37,347 nucleotides of DNA from Clostridia bacterium (GTDB lineage: Bacteria > Bacillota > Clostridia > Oscillospirales > CAG-272). The translations under genes and the position numbers were made by a program. How positions within the stretch are numbered: the first letter of the stretch is position 1; every line of letters starts with the position of its first letter. Location of the stretch: NCBI GenBank assembly GCA_017532425.1, contig JAFXJH010000118.1, forward strand, positions 1 to 37,347. Direction: 5' to 3'. Shown one piece after another: positions 14,498 to 22,701 of the stretch. The notes beneath the pieces were generated by a model that was not told the DNA's origin, ran no database searches, and worked only from the letters and a program-made list of their open reading frames with translations.

Positions 14498-15049
14498 TTA
14501 TTTCTTTTCAATGAGATAAAAATAAGGAGAGGTGGGGGAATTCATAAGATTGAATCGGGCAGCGCAGTAGCTTTTGCGCTCAAGCCTTGCGAGGATGTCG
14601 CCGATCATTATACCCTCCTCGGCACCCTCGGAGTGACCGGGGTAGACGGCGATAAGGAGCGCGCCGTCGTCGTCAAGAAGACGTATTGCAGCTTCGATTG
14701 CGGGGAGAGTCGTTTCAAAATGCGTTCTGACAGTCTTGTCGCTGCCGGGAAGCCAACCGAGATTGAACATTCCGACGCAGATCGGCTCTTTGACGTATTT
14801 TTCGCTGTTGTGGTGCGAGTCGAGGATAAGAGTATAGTTTTGAGGAGCGTTTTCGCTTTCAAGGAGAGCTTTTGTGCTGTCAAGCGCGGCCTGCTGTACG
14901 TCGAAGGCGTAGACCTTTCCGCTTTCGCCGACGGCTTTGGAAAGCCAGAGCGTGTCGTGACCGTTGCCCATGGTGAAATCAACGGCAACGCCGCCTTCTT
15001 TTATGTGAGGTATAAGAAAATTCTTTTCGGTTGTTTTGAGGTCGAGCAT
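14498..15049 (-). CDS. mnmM: tRNA (mnm5s2U34) methyltransferase MnmM (YtqB family)
   Basis: A 183-residue SAM-dependent methyltransferase of Pfam rRNA_methylase/YtqB type. The SAM loop is VDFTMGNGHDTLWLSKAVGE, followed by VYAFDVQQAAL; FNLGWLPGSDK replaces the usual catalytic strand-4 motif and is typical of the family, as is the ending IAVYPGHSEGAEE. In B. subtilis this family (MnmM) adds the methyl group that turns nm5(s2)U34 into mnm5(s2)U34 in tRNA. The upstream neighbour on the same strand is mnmE, which installs the first part of that modification, supporting the call. GAAAGGA precedes the ATG. Confidence 0.88.
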   Translation of the reverse strand: MLDLKTTEKNFLIPHIKEGGVAVDFTMGNGHDTLWLSKAVGESGKVYAFDVQQAALDSTKALLESENAPQNYTLILDSHHNSEKYVKEPICVGMFNLGWLPGSDKTVRTHFETTLPAIEAAIRLLDDDGALLIAVYPGHSEGAEEGIMIGDILARLERKSYCAARFNLMNSPTSPYFYLIEKK

Positions 15050-15096
15050 GTTTTTAGTCCTTTCGGAAATGAATTTTGAAGTTTTTATTATATGTC

Positions 15097-15232
15097 GAGG
15101 GGGAGAACCATCGCAAACGCCGAAGTTTTATATTTCGGTGTGCCGAAATATTCCACTTACCACACCATCCCCTCTCCTTGTCTCGGTATATTTTGCTAAT
15201 TATGGGAAAGATCTGTCGCCGAAGGCGACTGA
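15097..15232. repeat. intergenic element sharing a block with the glyA downstream region
   Basis: A 24-base block at 15106-15129 recurs at 18098-18121 in the same orientation with one mismatch. Here it is bounded by GAGGGG (15097-15102) and CCCCTC (15169-15174) and contains a perfect hairpin ATATTTCGG-tgtg-CCGAAATAT (15130-15151). A further REP fragment with GTCGCC-gaa-GGCGAC ends about 15226. There is no coding potential. Nothing here looks like a promoter for mnmM, so that gene may be read through from mnmE. Confidence 0.6.
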
Positions 15233-15247
15233 GAGGGCATTTGTGAC

Positions 15248-16618
15248 CTATTTTCCAACGCAGAAGCGTCCGAATATATCCTTCACGATGTCCTCGGATA
15301 CCGTGCGTCCGTCGATCTCACCGAGCGCGGACATCGCTTCCTCAATGTCAAGACCGGCAACGTCGGGAGTGTAGCCTGAGCTCAGAGCGTTTATCGCGTT
15401 TGTCAGAGACTCTGCGGCGCGGTCGAGCGAGGCTCTCTGACGGGCGGAGGATACGATAGCGTCGCTGTCATAGTCGATCTCGCCCTCAATGAATAGCGAT
15501 TCGATCTCTTTTGTGAGGATCTCCGAGCTTTCGGCATATTTTGCGCTCATTGATATCGTTTTGTCAAAGCCCGAGGTGTCAAGCTCGAATTTCTTTTCAA
15601 GGTCGGATTTGTTTATGAGAGCTATTTTCGCGCACGAGAGCCTTGATACTATCTCGCAGACCCGGCGGTCCTCGTCGGTGGCTTCCTGCGATCCGTCGAA
15701 AACGGCGATGACAAGTCCTGCACGCTCAAGTGCTGAGATGCTTCGCTCAATTCCGAGCTTTTCGATCTCGTCCTTGCCCTCGCGGATCCCTGCGGTGTCG
15801 CAAAGACGGAGGATTATTCGTCCGAGAGAAACGCTTTCTTCGATAGAATCGCGCGTTGTTCCTGCGGTGTCGCTTACGATGGCGCGGTCGCTTCCGAGAA
15901 GAAGGTTCAGAAGCGAGGATTTGCCCGTGTTCGGACGCCCTGCAAGGACGGTGTATATTCCTTCGTTTATCGCTTGCCCCATTTTGTAGGTGGAAGCGAG
16001 ATCGGTTATATCGGTATGGATACCTTCGAGCCTTTCTGCCATTTCCTCGGGAGAAATATCGGCAAGATCCTCGTCGGGATAGTCTGCAAAAACGTAAGCC
16101 GATGAAACGAGAGTGAGAAGGGAACTGTATATTCCTTTGATTTTCGTCGAAAGCACACCTTTTCTGTGAGAGCGCGCGAGGTCAAGCTTGTCCTTTGTTT
16201 CGGCGTCTATCGTGTTGATTATGGCTTCTGCCTCGGTCAGACCAAGCTTCCCGTTTATAAAAGCGCGCTTTGTAAATTCTCCCGGACCTGCGGGTGATGC
16301 GCCTGCGGCAAAGACCGCTTTGAGCACCTCTTCGCTGACGAGAATTCCGCCGTGACAGTATATTTCTGCGCTGTTTTCGCCGGTATATGAGTGAGGTGCC
16401 TTGAAAAAGACAGCCATACCGTCGTCTATCTGACGTCCTGCCGATACGATATCGCCTCTGATAAGACGGCCGGGCGCGTAATCTGTTATTTTTTTGCCGC
16501 TTGCGGGAAGAAAAACGCGATCAAGAATGTCAAGAGCGTCCTCGCCCGAAATGCGTATTACCGCGATAGCACCGCGTCCATACGGCGTTGATATCGCCGC
16601 AACAGATGAAAAATCCAT
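15248..16618 (-). CDS. mnmE: tRNA uridine-5-carboxymethylaminomethyl modification GTPase MnmE
   Basis: A 456-residue MnmE (TrmE). The N-terminal folate-binding domain starts AAISTPYGRGAIAVIRISG and has GPGEFTKRAFINGKLGLTEA. The inserted Ras-like G domain has GRPNTGKSS (227-235), DTAGTTRD and NKSD. The C-terminal motif F-G-R-F-C-V-G-K keeps the catalytic Cys (C453). With MnmG it builds the cmnm5/nm5 group on wobble U34 of tRNA. The ATG at 16618 is chosen because TTGGAGAT lies 6 bases upstream; a TTG four codons earlier is less likely. It is divergent from glyA, with mnmM downstream. Confidence 0.96.
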   Translation of the reverse strand: MDFSSVAAISTPYGRGAIAVIRISGEDALDILDRVFLPASGKKITDYAPGRLIRGDIVSAGRQIDDGMAVFFKAPHSYTGENSAEIYCHGGILVSEEVLKAVFAAGASPAGPGEFTKRAFINGKLGLTEAEAIINTIDAETKDKLDLARSHRKGVLSTKIKGIYSSLLTLVSSAYVFADYPDEDLADISPEEMAERLEGIHTDITDLASTYKMGQAINEGIYTVLAGRPNTGKSSLLNLLLGSDRAIVSDTAGTTRDSIEESVSLGRIILRLCDTAGIREGKDEIEKLGIERSISALERAGLVIAVFDGSQEATDEDRRVCEIVSRLSCAKIALINKSDLEKKFELDTSGFDKTISMSAKYAESSEILTKEIESLFIEGEIDYDSDAIVSSARQRASLDRAAESLTNAINALSSGYTPDVAGLDIEEAMSALGEIDGRTVSEDIVKDIFGRFCVGK

Positions 16619-16649
16619 AAATATCTCCAAGTAAAATTGATACGAATTT

Positions 16650-16678
16650 ATTATAACAATGAAAATTTGCTATGTCAA
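16650..16678 (-). promoter_or_regulatory. consensus promoter of mnmE
   Basis: On the minus strand, TTGACA (16673-16678), 17-base spacer, TATAAT (16650-16655). Confidence 0.9.
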
Positions 16679-16699
16679 TAAGGAATTTGCAAAAATCTA

Positions 16700-16728
16700 T
16701 TTACAAAACGCCGTAAATGTTATATAAT
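16700..16728 (+). promoter_or_regulatory. promoter of glyA
   Basis: TTTACA (16700-16705), 17-base spacer, TATAAT (16723-16728). The -35 boxes of glyA and mnmE lie about 20 bp apart, back to back. Confidence 0.8.
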
Positions 16729-16772
16729 AAACTAGATAAATTTTTAAATAAATCAAATACGGAGGAAACAAA

Positions 16773-18020
16773 ATGGTTTACGAAAATCTTTCGCTTCTTA
16801 CACAGCGTGACGCAGAGGTAGCTTCGGCAGTTAAAAAGGAGCTTGAGCGTCAGCAGAATTCTATCGAGCTTATCGCGTCCGAAAACTTCGTTTCGGAGGC
16901 TGTAATGGCGGCAAACGCAAGCGTACTTACAAACAAATATGCAGAGGGATATCCCGAAAAGCGCTATTACGGCGGTTGCGAGTGCGTTGATATCGTTGAA
17001 ACTATCGCTATCGAGCGCGCAAAGAAGCTTTTCGGAGCTGAATTTGCAAACGTTCAGCCTCATAGCGGTGCGCAGGCAAATACTGCGGTATACGTTGCAC
17101 TTCTTCAGCACGGCGACACAGTTATGGGAATGAGTCTTGCAGACGGTGGACACCTTACACACGGAAGCCCGGTAAACTTCTCGGGAATAAATTACAACTT
17201 TGTTTCCTACGGCGTAGACCCCGAGACCGGTCTTATAGATTACGATAAGGTAGAGGCTCTTGCACTTGAATGTAAGCCGAAGCTTATCGTTGCGGGTGCA
17301 TCCGCTTATCCGAGAGTTATAGACTTTGCCCGCTTTGCCGAGATTGCAAAGAAGGTCGGCGCATATTTTATGGTAGATATGGCTCATATCGCAGGTCTTG
17401 TTGCGGCAGGCGTGCATCCCTCGCCCGTACCTTATGCAGATATAGTTACAACAACTACACATAAAACACTCCGCGGACCGAGAGGCGGTATGATACTCTG
17501 CAAGGAGGAGCTCGGACCGAAGATCAACAAGGCAATATTCCCCGGTACACAGGGCGGACCTCTTATGCACACTATCGCGGCAAAGGCAGTATGCTTCGGC
17601 GAAGCACTTTCCGATGAATTCAAAGCCTATCAGCAGCAGATCGTACGCAACGCAAAGGCTCTTTCCGAAAGACTTCTTGCAAACGGCGTAAATCTCGTTT
17701 CGGGCGGCACGGACAACCATCTTATGCTCGTTGACCTTCGCGGCAGAGAAACGACCGGTAAGGAACTCGAAACACGCCTCGACAGCATAGGAATTACGGT
17801 AAACAAGAACGCCGTACCGAACGATCCTCGCAAGCCCTCGCTTACAAGCGGTATCAGAGTAGGTACTCCTGCGGCTACAACAAGAGGACTTGTAGAAGAG
17901 GACTTCGTCGTTGTTGCAGACATTATCACAGCGGCTATCGGTGAAGATTTCGAAGAAAAGAAGGAAGAGCTTCGCGCAAAGGTTGCATCTATCTGCGCAA
18001 AATATCCCCTTTATAACTGA
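16773..18020 (+). CDS. glyA: serine hydroxymethyltransferase
   Basis: A 415-residue PLP enzyme that interconverts serine and glycine and charges tetrahydrofolate with a one-carbon unit. Family motifs are [11 protein letters not shown] near the N-terminus, [33 protein letters not shown], the PLP-lysine segment [15 protein letters not shown], and [15 protein letters not shown] near the C-terminus. The length is normal and the start is preceded by GGAGG. A large open frame on the opposite strand is a coding shadow. The one-carbon units it makes could also feed MnmE, encoded divergently (link is inference). Confidence 0.97.
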   Translation: MVYENLSLLTQRDAEVASAVKKELERQQNSIELIASENFVSEAVMAANASVLTNKYAEGYPEKRYYGGCECVDIVETIAIERAKKLFGAEFANVQPHSGAQANTAVYVALLQHGDTVMGMSLADGGHLTHGSPVNFSGINYNFVSYGVDPETGLIDYDKVEALALECKPKLIVAGASAYPRVIDFARFAEIAKKVGAYFMVDMAHIAGLVAAGVHPSPVPYADIVTTTTHKTLRGPRGGMILCKEELGPKINKAIFPGTQGGPLMHTIAAKAVCFGEALSDEFKAYQQQIVRNAKALSERLLANGVNLVSGGTDNHLMLVDLRGRETTGKELETRLDSIGITVNKNAVPNDPRKPSLTSGIRVGTPAATTRGLVEEDFVVVADIITAAIGEDFEEKKEELRAKVASICAKYPLYN

Positions 18021-18030
18021 TTTTAATTAA

Positions 18031-18218
18031 AACAGAACTGTTTTGGGTTCTGTCAAAGTGCAGATAAAAACGATTGACCGGACTGAGGAAAGGAGAAAAC
18101 CATCTCAAACGCCGAAGTTTTTCCCCTTTCCTCAGACTCCTATCCCTTTTCCTTGGATAAAAGCTTTTCTTTTATTATTTTTTCTTCAGTCCAACAGAAC
18201 CGTTTTGGGTTCTGTTTT
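18031..18218 (+). repeat. palindromic element between two copies of a terminator hairpin
   Basis: ACAGAAC/GTTCTGT hairpins with the same loop region occur at 18032-18053 and 18194-18215; the second is followed by TTTTATG. Between them lies a perfect inverted repeat CTGAGGAAAGG (18083-18093) / CCTTTCCTCAG (18125-18135) enclosing the 24-base block shared with 15106-15129. It looks like an insertion into, or duplication around, the glyA terminator. A small frame through it is not credible. Confidence 0.6.
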
Positions 18219-18259
18219 ATGTTATAATCAAAAATAAAATCAAAAGGATGGTAAGTATT

Positions 18260-19021
18260 ATGGCACTCTTTCATATACAGTTTCACTCGGAAGCACTCAG
18301 AATGGCGGCAGCCCTTGACGTAATTATTCCGCAGAAATCAAGCTCACTTATAGGAATGACGACAAACGCAGAGGAAAAATGCAAAACGCTCTACCTTCTT
18401 CACGGTCTGTCGGATGACCAAACGATATGGCAGAGAAGAACCTCGATAGAACGCTATGCGGCAGAGAAAAATCTCGCAGTTGTAATGCCCTGCGCGGCAA
18501 AAAGCTGGTATACCGATATGGTGCACGGCGACGCGTATCAGACCTATATCACAAAGGAAGTACCCGCATACTGCAGATCGGTCTTCCGCTGTATGAGTGA
18601 TAAGAGAGAGGATAATTTCGTTGCAGGACTTTCGATGGGCGGATACGGCGCACTTAAGATGGCACTTTCCTCTCCGGATGAATTTGCAGGCGTTGCAAGC
18701 TTCTCGGGCGCAATAGACGTGTCGAATAACAGATACGCGACAAGAGAATATTGGAGCGATATTTTCGGAGATATAAATTCTATAGCAGGATCGAAAAACG
18801 ATGTTTATACCCTGATAAAGGAAGCCGCAGAAAGCGGAAAGCAGCTTCCCAAGGTATATCTCTGGTGCGGACTTCAGGATTCGCTTATAGACGATTCGAG
18901 ACGCGCAAAGGAGCTTTTTGAAAAGTACGGATACGAGCTTTCGTACAGCGAAACGGACGGAAATCACTCGTGGTTCTACTGGGACAGAGAGATACAGAAC
19001 GCTATTAAATATCTTATTTGA
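18260..19021 (+). CDS. esterase family protein (tributyrin/feruloyl esterase D-like)
   Basis: A 253-residue alpha/beta hydrolase of the putative-esterase family (esterase D, EstA, feruloyl esterase type). LYLLHGLSDDQTIW supplies the oxyanion HG, and GLSMGGYGALKMAL holds the nucleophile S125. The likely acid is D207 in WCGLQDSLID and the base H236 in DGNHSWFYW, giving a complete triad. There is no signal peptide, so it acts inside the cell on small acyl esters or deacylates imported glycans (inference). The ATG at 18260 is used because AAAGGATGG lies immediately upstream; the earlier ATG is inside that site. A TATAAT at 18223-18228 lacks a good -35 box. Confidence 0.88.
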   Translation: MALFHIQFHSEALRMAAALDVIIPQKSSSLIGMTTNAEEKCKTLYLLHGLSDDQTIWQRRTSIERYAAEKNLAVVMPCAAKSWYTDMVHGDAYQTYITKEVPAYCRSVFRCMSDKREDNFVAGLSMGGYGALKMALSSPDEFAGVASFSGAIDVSNNRYATREYWSDIFGDINSIAGSKNDVYTLIKEAAESGKQLPKVYLWCGLQDSLIDDSRRAKELFEKYGYELSYSETDGNHSWFYWDREIQNAIKYLI

Positions 19022-19029
19022 CATTCCGG

Positions 19030-19062
19030 GTCCCTTGCTTTAAGGCAAGGGACTTGCTTTTT
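19030..19062 (+). terminator. terminator of the esterase gene
   Basis: GTCCCTTGC (19030-19038) pairs with GCAAGGGAC (19045-19053), 6-base loop, followed by TTGCTTTTTAT. Confidence 0.88.
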
Positions 19063-19192
19063 ATAAAAAATAATATAAATAAGTTAAATTTTTACAATTT
19101 ATGTATATCTTTAATCCGATTATAGTGTATAATTATAATATCTGTAATTATGTGGATTTTTAAATACAATGTCCGAAACGGAGAAGGATAAT

Positions 19193-21949
19193 ATGGGACT
19201 TATTACAAAGCTGTTCGGTACTTACAGCGAACGAGAAATAAAGAGAATAATCGGTACTGTGGACGAGATAGAATCTCTTGCCGATAAATATGCAAATATG
19301 CCCGAGGACGAGCTTCGCGCTATTACGCCTGTCCTTAAGGAACGCCTTGAAAACGGAGAAACGCTTGACGATATTTTGCCCGATGCCTTTGCGGCGGTAA
19401 GAGAAGCGGCTGACAGAGTGCTCGGAAAGCGCCCCTTCAGAGTGCAGCTTATAGGCGGTATAATTCTTCATCAGGGAAGAATTGCCGAAATGAAAACGGG
19501 CGAAGGTAAGACTCTCGTGGCGACTCTCCCCGCATATCTTAACGCGCTGACAGGCAAGGGCGTTCATATCGTAACGGTAAACGAATATCTTGCAAGCACG
19601 GGCGCGGATGAGATGGGCAGAGTTTACGCTTTCCTCGGTATGACGACCGGACTTATACGTCACGGACAGACAAAGAAGGAAAAGCAGGCTGCATATAACT
19701 GCGATATCACGTACGGTACCAATAACGAGTTCGGATTCGATTATCTTCGTGATAATATGGTCGTTTATAAGGAAGATCTCGTGCAGAGAGAGCGTGCGTT
19801 TGCCATCGTAGACGAGGTCGACTCGATACTTATAGACGAGGCAAGAACTCCGCTTATCATTTCGGGTATGAGCGAAAAATCGAGCGAAATATACGAGATA
19901 GTAGAGGCATTCGTGTCCAAGCTCCGTATGTTCAAGATGAAGGAAATAGACGCAAAGCAGTCGACAGACGAGCTTGACGTTGACCCGCAGGCTGACTATA
20001 TCGTTGACGAAAAAGCGGGCTCAGTAATGCTTACCGCAAAGGGTATAAAGAGAGCGGAGGCTCACTTCGGACTTGAGAACTATTCGGATGCGGAGAATAC
20101 AAATCTCGCAAATCATATCAATAAGGCACTTAAAGCGCACGGCGTTATGAAAAACGGCGATAACTATATCGTAAAGGACGATAAAGTTATGATAGTTGAC
20201 TCCTTTACGGGAAGAATTATGCCCGGACGCCGCTATTCGGACGGTCTTCATCAGGCAATCGAGGCAAAAGAGCACGTTAAGATAGAAAAAGAGAACAGAA
20301 CTCTCGCGTCTATCACCTTCCAGAACTATTTCCGTATGTATAAAAAGCTCTCGGGTATGACGGGTACGGCTCTTACAGAGGATGAGGAATTCAGAGAAAT
20401 ATACGGTCTTGACGTTGTCGAGATTCCAACAAACAAGCCGATGATAAGAATCGACCATAACGACGTCGTATATAAATCGGTCAGAGGCAAGTTCAGAGCG
20501 GTCATAGAGCAGATAAAAGAATGTAACGCAAAGGGACAGCCTGTTCTTGTAGGTACGGTTTCGGTTGAAAAATCCGAGGTGCTTTCCGAGCTTCTTAAAA
20601 GAGAGGGCATAAAGCACACCGTTCTTAACGCGCGCCATCACGAAAAGGAAGCTGAGATCGTTGCTATGGCGGGTAAGCTCGGCAAGGTTACGATATCGAC
20701 AAATATGGCAGGCCGTGGTACTGACATTATGCTCGGCGGAAATCCCGAGTTCCTCGCAAAGCAGGAAATGCAGCGTATGGGATACGAGGATAATATTATA
20801 GGTCTTGCCGCAGGTACCTCTCTCAAGGTAGAGCCTGAGGTGCTTGAGGCGAGAAAGGTCTTCCACGATCTTATGGATAAGTACAAGGAAGAGATAGCGC
20901 CCGAGGCAAAGCAGGTCTGCGAGGCGGGAGGTCTTTTCATAATCGGTACGGAGCGTCACGAAAGCAGACGTATAGACAATCAGCTCCGCGGACGCTCGGG
21001 ACGTCAGGGTGACCCGGGTGAGTCGAGATTTTTCGTATCTCTCGAGGACGATCTTATGCGACTCTTCGGCGGTGAACGTATATACCGTATGATGGACACT
21101 CTCGGTCTGGACGAGGATACTCCCATAGATGCAAAGCTCCTCTCAAATACTCTTGAAAATGCACAGAAGCGTCACGACAGCGCGAACTTTGAAAGAAGAA
21201 AGAACGTGCTCGTGTATGACGATATAATGAATCAGCAGAGAACTCTCATATACGCACAAAGACGTGACGTGCTTGACGGCGCGGATATTTCCGAAAAGAT
21301 AAAAGAGATGATAGAGCAGTTTGTGCAGTCTTCGATCGATTTCTACTGTGCGGAGGATGACAGTTCGAAGTGGAATATCGACGGTCTGCGCGAGGATCTC
21401 AAGGGCTTTATTATCACAGACGAGGACGAAGACCTCTCGGCAGAGGCTCTCAGCGCGCTTAAGAGAAGCGCTCTCGAGGAGCTTGTCACAGAAAAGGCTC
21501 TTGATATATATGCAAAGAAGGACGATATCATCGGACACGATCTTATGCGTGAATTTGAAAGAAGAATACTTCTGCGCAGCGTTGACCGTCAGTGGATGGA
21601 GCATATCGACGCTATGGCAGACCTTCGCGACGGCATAGGACTTCAGTCTGCGGCACAGCGTAACCCGGTTATCGAATACCGTATCGCGGGAAGTGAAATG
21701 TTCGAGCAGATGATCGGTACTATCCGCGAGGATACCGTAAAGGCTGTACTCTCGCTCAGACCCAATCAGGAGGTAGAGCGTAAGAAGGTTGCCGTTGTTA
21801 CGGGCGAAGGCTTTGCGGGCGGCGCGGGCGAAAAGAAGGCAAAGCCGAAGAATACACCCGTGCGCAAGGTCAAGGTAAATCCCAACGATCCCTGCCCCTG
21901 CGGAAGCGGCAAGAAATATAAAAAATGCTGCGGTATGAACGACGACTGA
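19193..21949 (+). CDS. secA: preprotein translocase ATPase SecA
   Basis: A 918-residue SecA. The start is the ATG at 19193 (MGLITKLFG), with GGAGAAGG spaced 5 bases before it. Nucleotide-binding domain 1 has MKTGEGKTLVATLPAYLNAL (Walker A) and VDEVDSILIDEARTPLIISG (Walker B region). The preprotein cross-linking domain follows, then domain 2 with STNMAGRGTDIMLGG and QLRGRSGRQGDPG. The tail PNDPCPCGSGKKYKKCCG is the zinc-binding SEC-C motif that contacts SecB or ribosomes. It powers export through SecYEG. The linker region 270-290 (KEIDAKQSTDELDVDPQ) is of ordinary size. Two membrane-protein genes follow within 53 and 27 bases on the same strand. Its promoter is AT-rich and not clear-cut (TATAAT at 19128 or 19134). 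Confidence 0.97.
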   Translation: MGLITKLFGTYSEREIKRIIGTVDEIESLADKYANMPEDELRAITPVLKERLENGETLDDILPDAFAAVREAADRVLGKRPFRVQLIGGIILHQGRIAEMKTGEGKTLVATLPAYLNALTGKGVHIVTVNEYLASTGADEMGRVYAFLGMTTGLIRHGQTKKEKQAAYNCDITYGTNNEFGFDYLRDNMVVYKEDLVQRERAFAIVDEVDSILIDEARTPLIISGMSEKSSEIYEIVEAFVSKLRMFKMKEIDAKQSTDELDVDPQADYIVDEKAGSVMLTAKGIKRAEAHFGLENYSDAENTNLANHINKALKAHGVMKNGDNYIVKDDKVMIVDSFTGRIMPGRRYSDGLHQAIEAKEHVKIEKENRTLASITFQNYFRMYKKLSGMTGTALTEDEEFREIYGLDVVEIPTNKPMIRIDHNDVVYKSVRGKFRAVIEQIKECNAKGQPVLVGTVSVEKSEVLSELLKREGIKHTVLNARHHEKEAEIVAMAGKLGKVTISTNMAGRGTDIMLGGNPEFLAKQEMQRMGYEDNIIGLAAGTSLKVEPEVLEARKVFHDLMDKYKEEIAPEAKQVCEAGGLFIIGTERHESRRIDNQLRGRSGRQGDPGESRFFVSLEDDLMRLFGGERIYRMMDTLGLDEDTPIDAKLLSNTLENAQKRHDSANFERRKNVLVYDDIMNQQRTLIYAQRRDVLDGADISEKIKEMIEQFVQSSIDFYCAEDDSSKWNIDGLREDLKGFIITDEDEDLSAEALSALKRSALEELVTEKALDIYAKKDDIIGHDLMREFERRILLRSVDRQWMEHIDAMADLRDGIGLQSAAQRNPVIEYRIAGSEMFEQMIGTIREDTVKAVLSLRPNQEVERKKVAVVTGEGFAGGAGEKKAKPKNTPVRKVKVNPNDPCPCGSGKKYKKCCGMNDD

Positions 21950-22002
21950 TTTTGATTTTTTAACGATTTTGTTTAGCCGATAATTTCGGCGTGGAGAAAA
22001 AT

Positions 22003-22674
22003 ATGGGATTCGGACTTCTCTTTTTCGGATTTATGATGATGCTTGATACCGGCTGGACGGTAAGTGAGACGTATGGGATAGGACTTGACGTTTTTCCCGA
22101 TATTCTCGGATATATTTGTATGTACAGATCGATGAAGCATCTTCGCAAAAGCTCAAAGGATCTTAATATTTTTGCGTGGATAACCGTAGCTCTTTCGGTT
22201 TTGGGCGGCGTTTTGCTTGTCGGACAGATAGCGGCATCCGTGATGCGCTTTGTCTATCCCGCGGGACTTGAGGATGCAGGACTCTTTATTATGATCTGCG
22301 GATACGTTAAAAATCCGATCATGCTTGCGGCTATACTTTTCCTTACAAGCGGACTTAGGGAGGTCGCAAATTCTGTCGGCCTTTACCCGCTTGCAAAGAA
22401 AACTACCGTGGTTTCAGTGGTTTCGTCGCTTTATTATCTCATTCAGAGCGTATTTACAATTACCTCGGCGGGGAATATAGCAGTACCGTCGTTTGTCTTC
22501 TTCGGAGCGGCACTTCTTTTCTACGTTCAGCTTATTATGATGCTCGCGCTGATCTTCTCCTATTACCGTCAGGTCGGATACGAGGGAGAGGATACCTCGG
22601 TAAAAGAGCATCCGCTTGAAAAGCTTCGCAAAAAGCTGAAGAACGCGGCAAACGAAGAAGACGATGATGATTAA
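22003..22674 (+). CDS. hypothetical multi-pass membrane protein (P-D-x-L-G family), short paralogue
   Basis: A 223-residue integral membrane protein with about five or six hydrophobic segments and an acidic C-terminus (KLKNAANEEDDDD). I do not recognise a named family. Near the N-terminus, a first helix is followed by GIGLDVFPDILGYICMYRSM. The same pattern, D-x-(L/F)-P-D-x-(I/L)-G then a hydrophobic stretch, opens the next gene, so the two are probably distant paralogues. The ATG at 22003 is preferred over a GTG four codons upstream because GGAG lies 6 bases before it. It is 53 bases after secA and 27 bases before the larger paralogue, without an intervening terminator, so it is likely co-transcribed with secA. 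Confidence 0.8.
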   Translation: MGFGLLFFGFMMMLDTGWTVSETYGIGLDVFPDILGYICMYRSMKHLRKSSKDLNIFAWITVALSVLGGVLLVGQIAASVMRFVYPAGLEDAGLFIMICGYVKNPIMLAAILFLTSGLREVANSVGLYPLAKKTTVVSVVSSLYYLIQSVFTITSAGNIAVPSFVFFGAALLFYVQLIMMLALIFSYYRQVGYEGEDTSVKEHPLEKLRKKLKNAANEEDDDD

Positions 22675-22701
22675 AGATACTATAAAAGGGAGCAAGCTTA
22701 A

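Noticed and set aside
16701..17720. 339-codon minus-strand frame opposite glyA
   Set aside because: It lies antisense to a certain gene in a codon-biased region, has a Cys/Arg-rich composition, and shows no family motif; a coding shadow.
18043..18237. 64-codon frame between glyA and the esterase
   Set aside because: It passes through the duplicated terminator hairpins and a palindromic element and lacks a Shine-Dalgarno.
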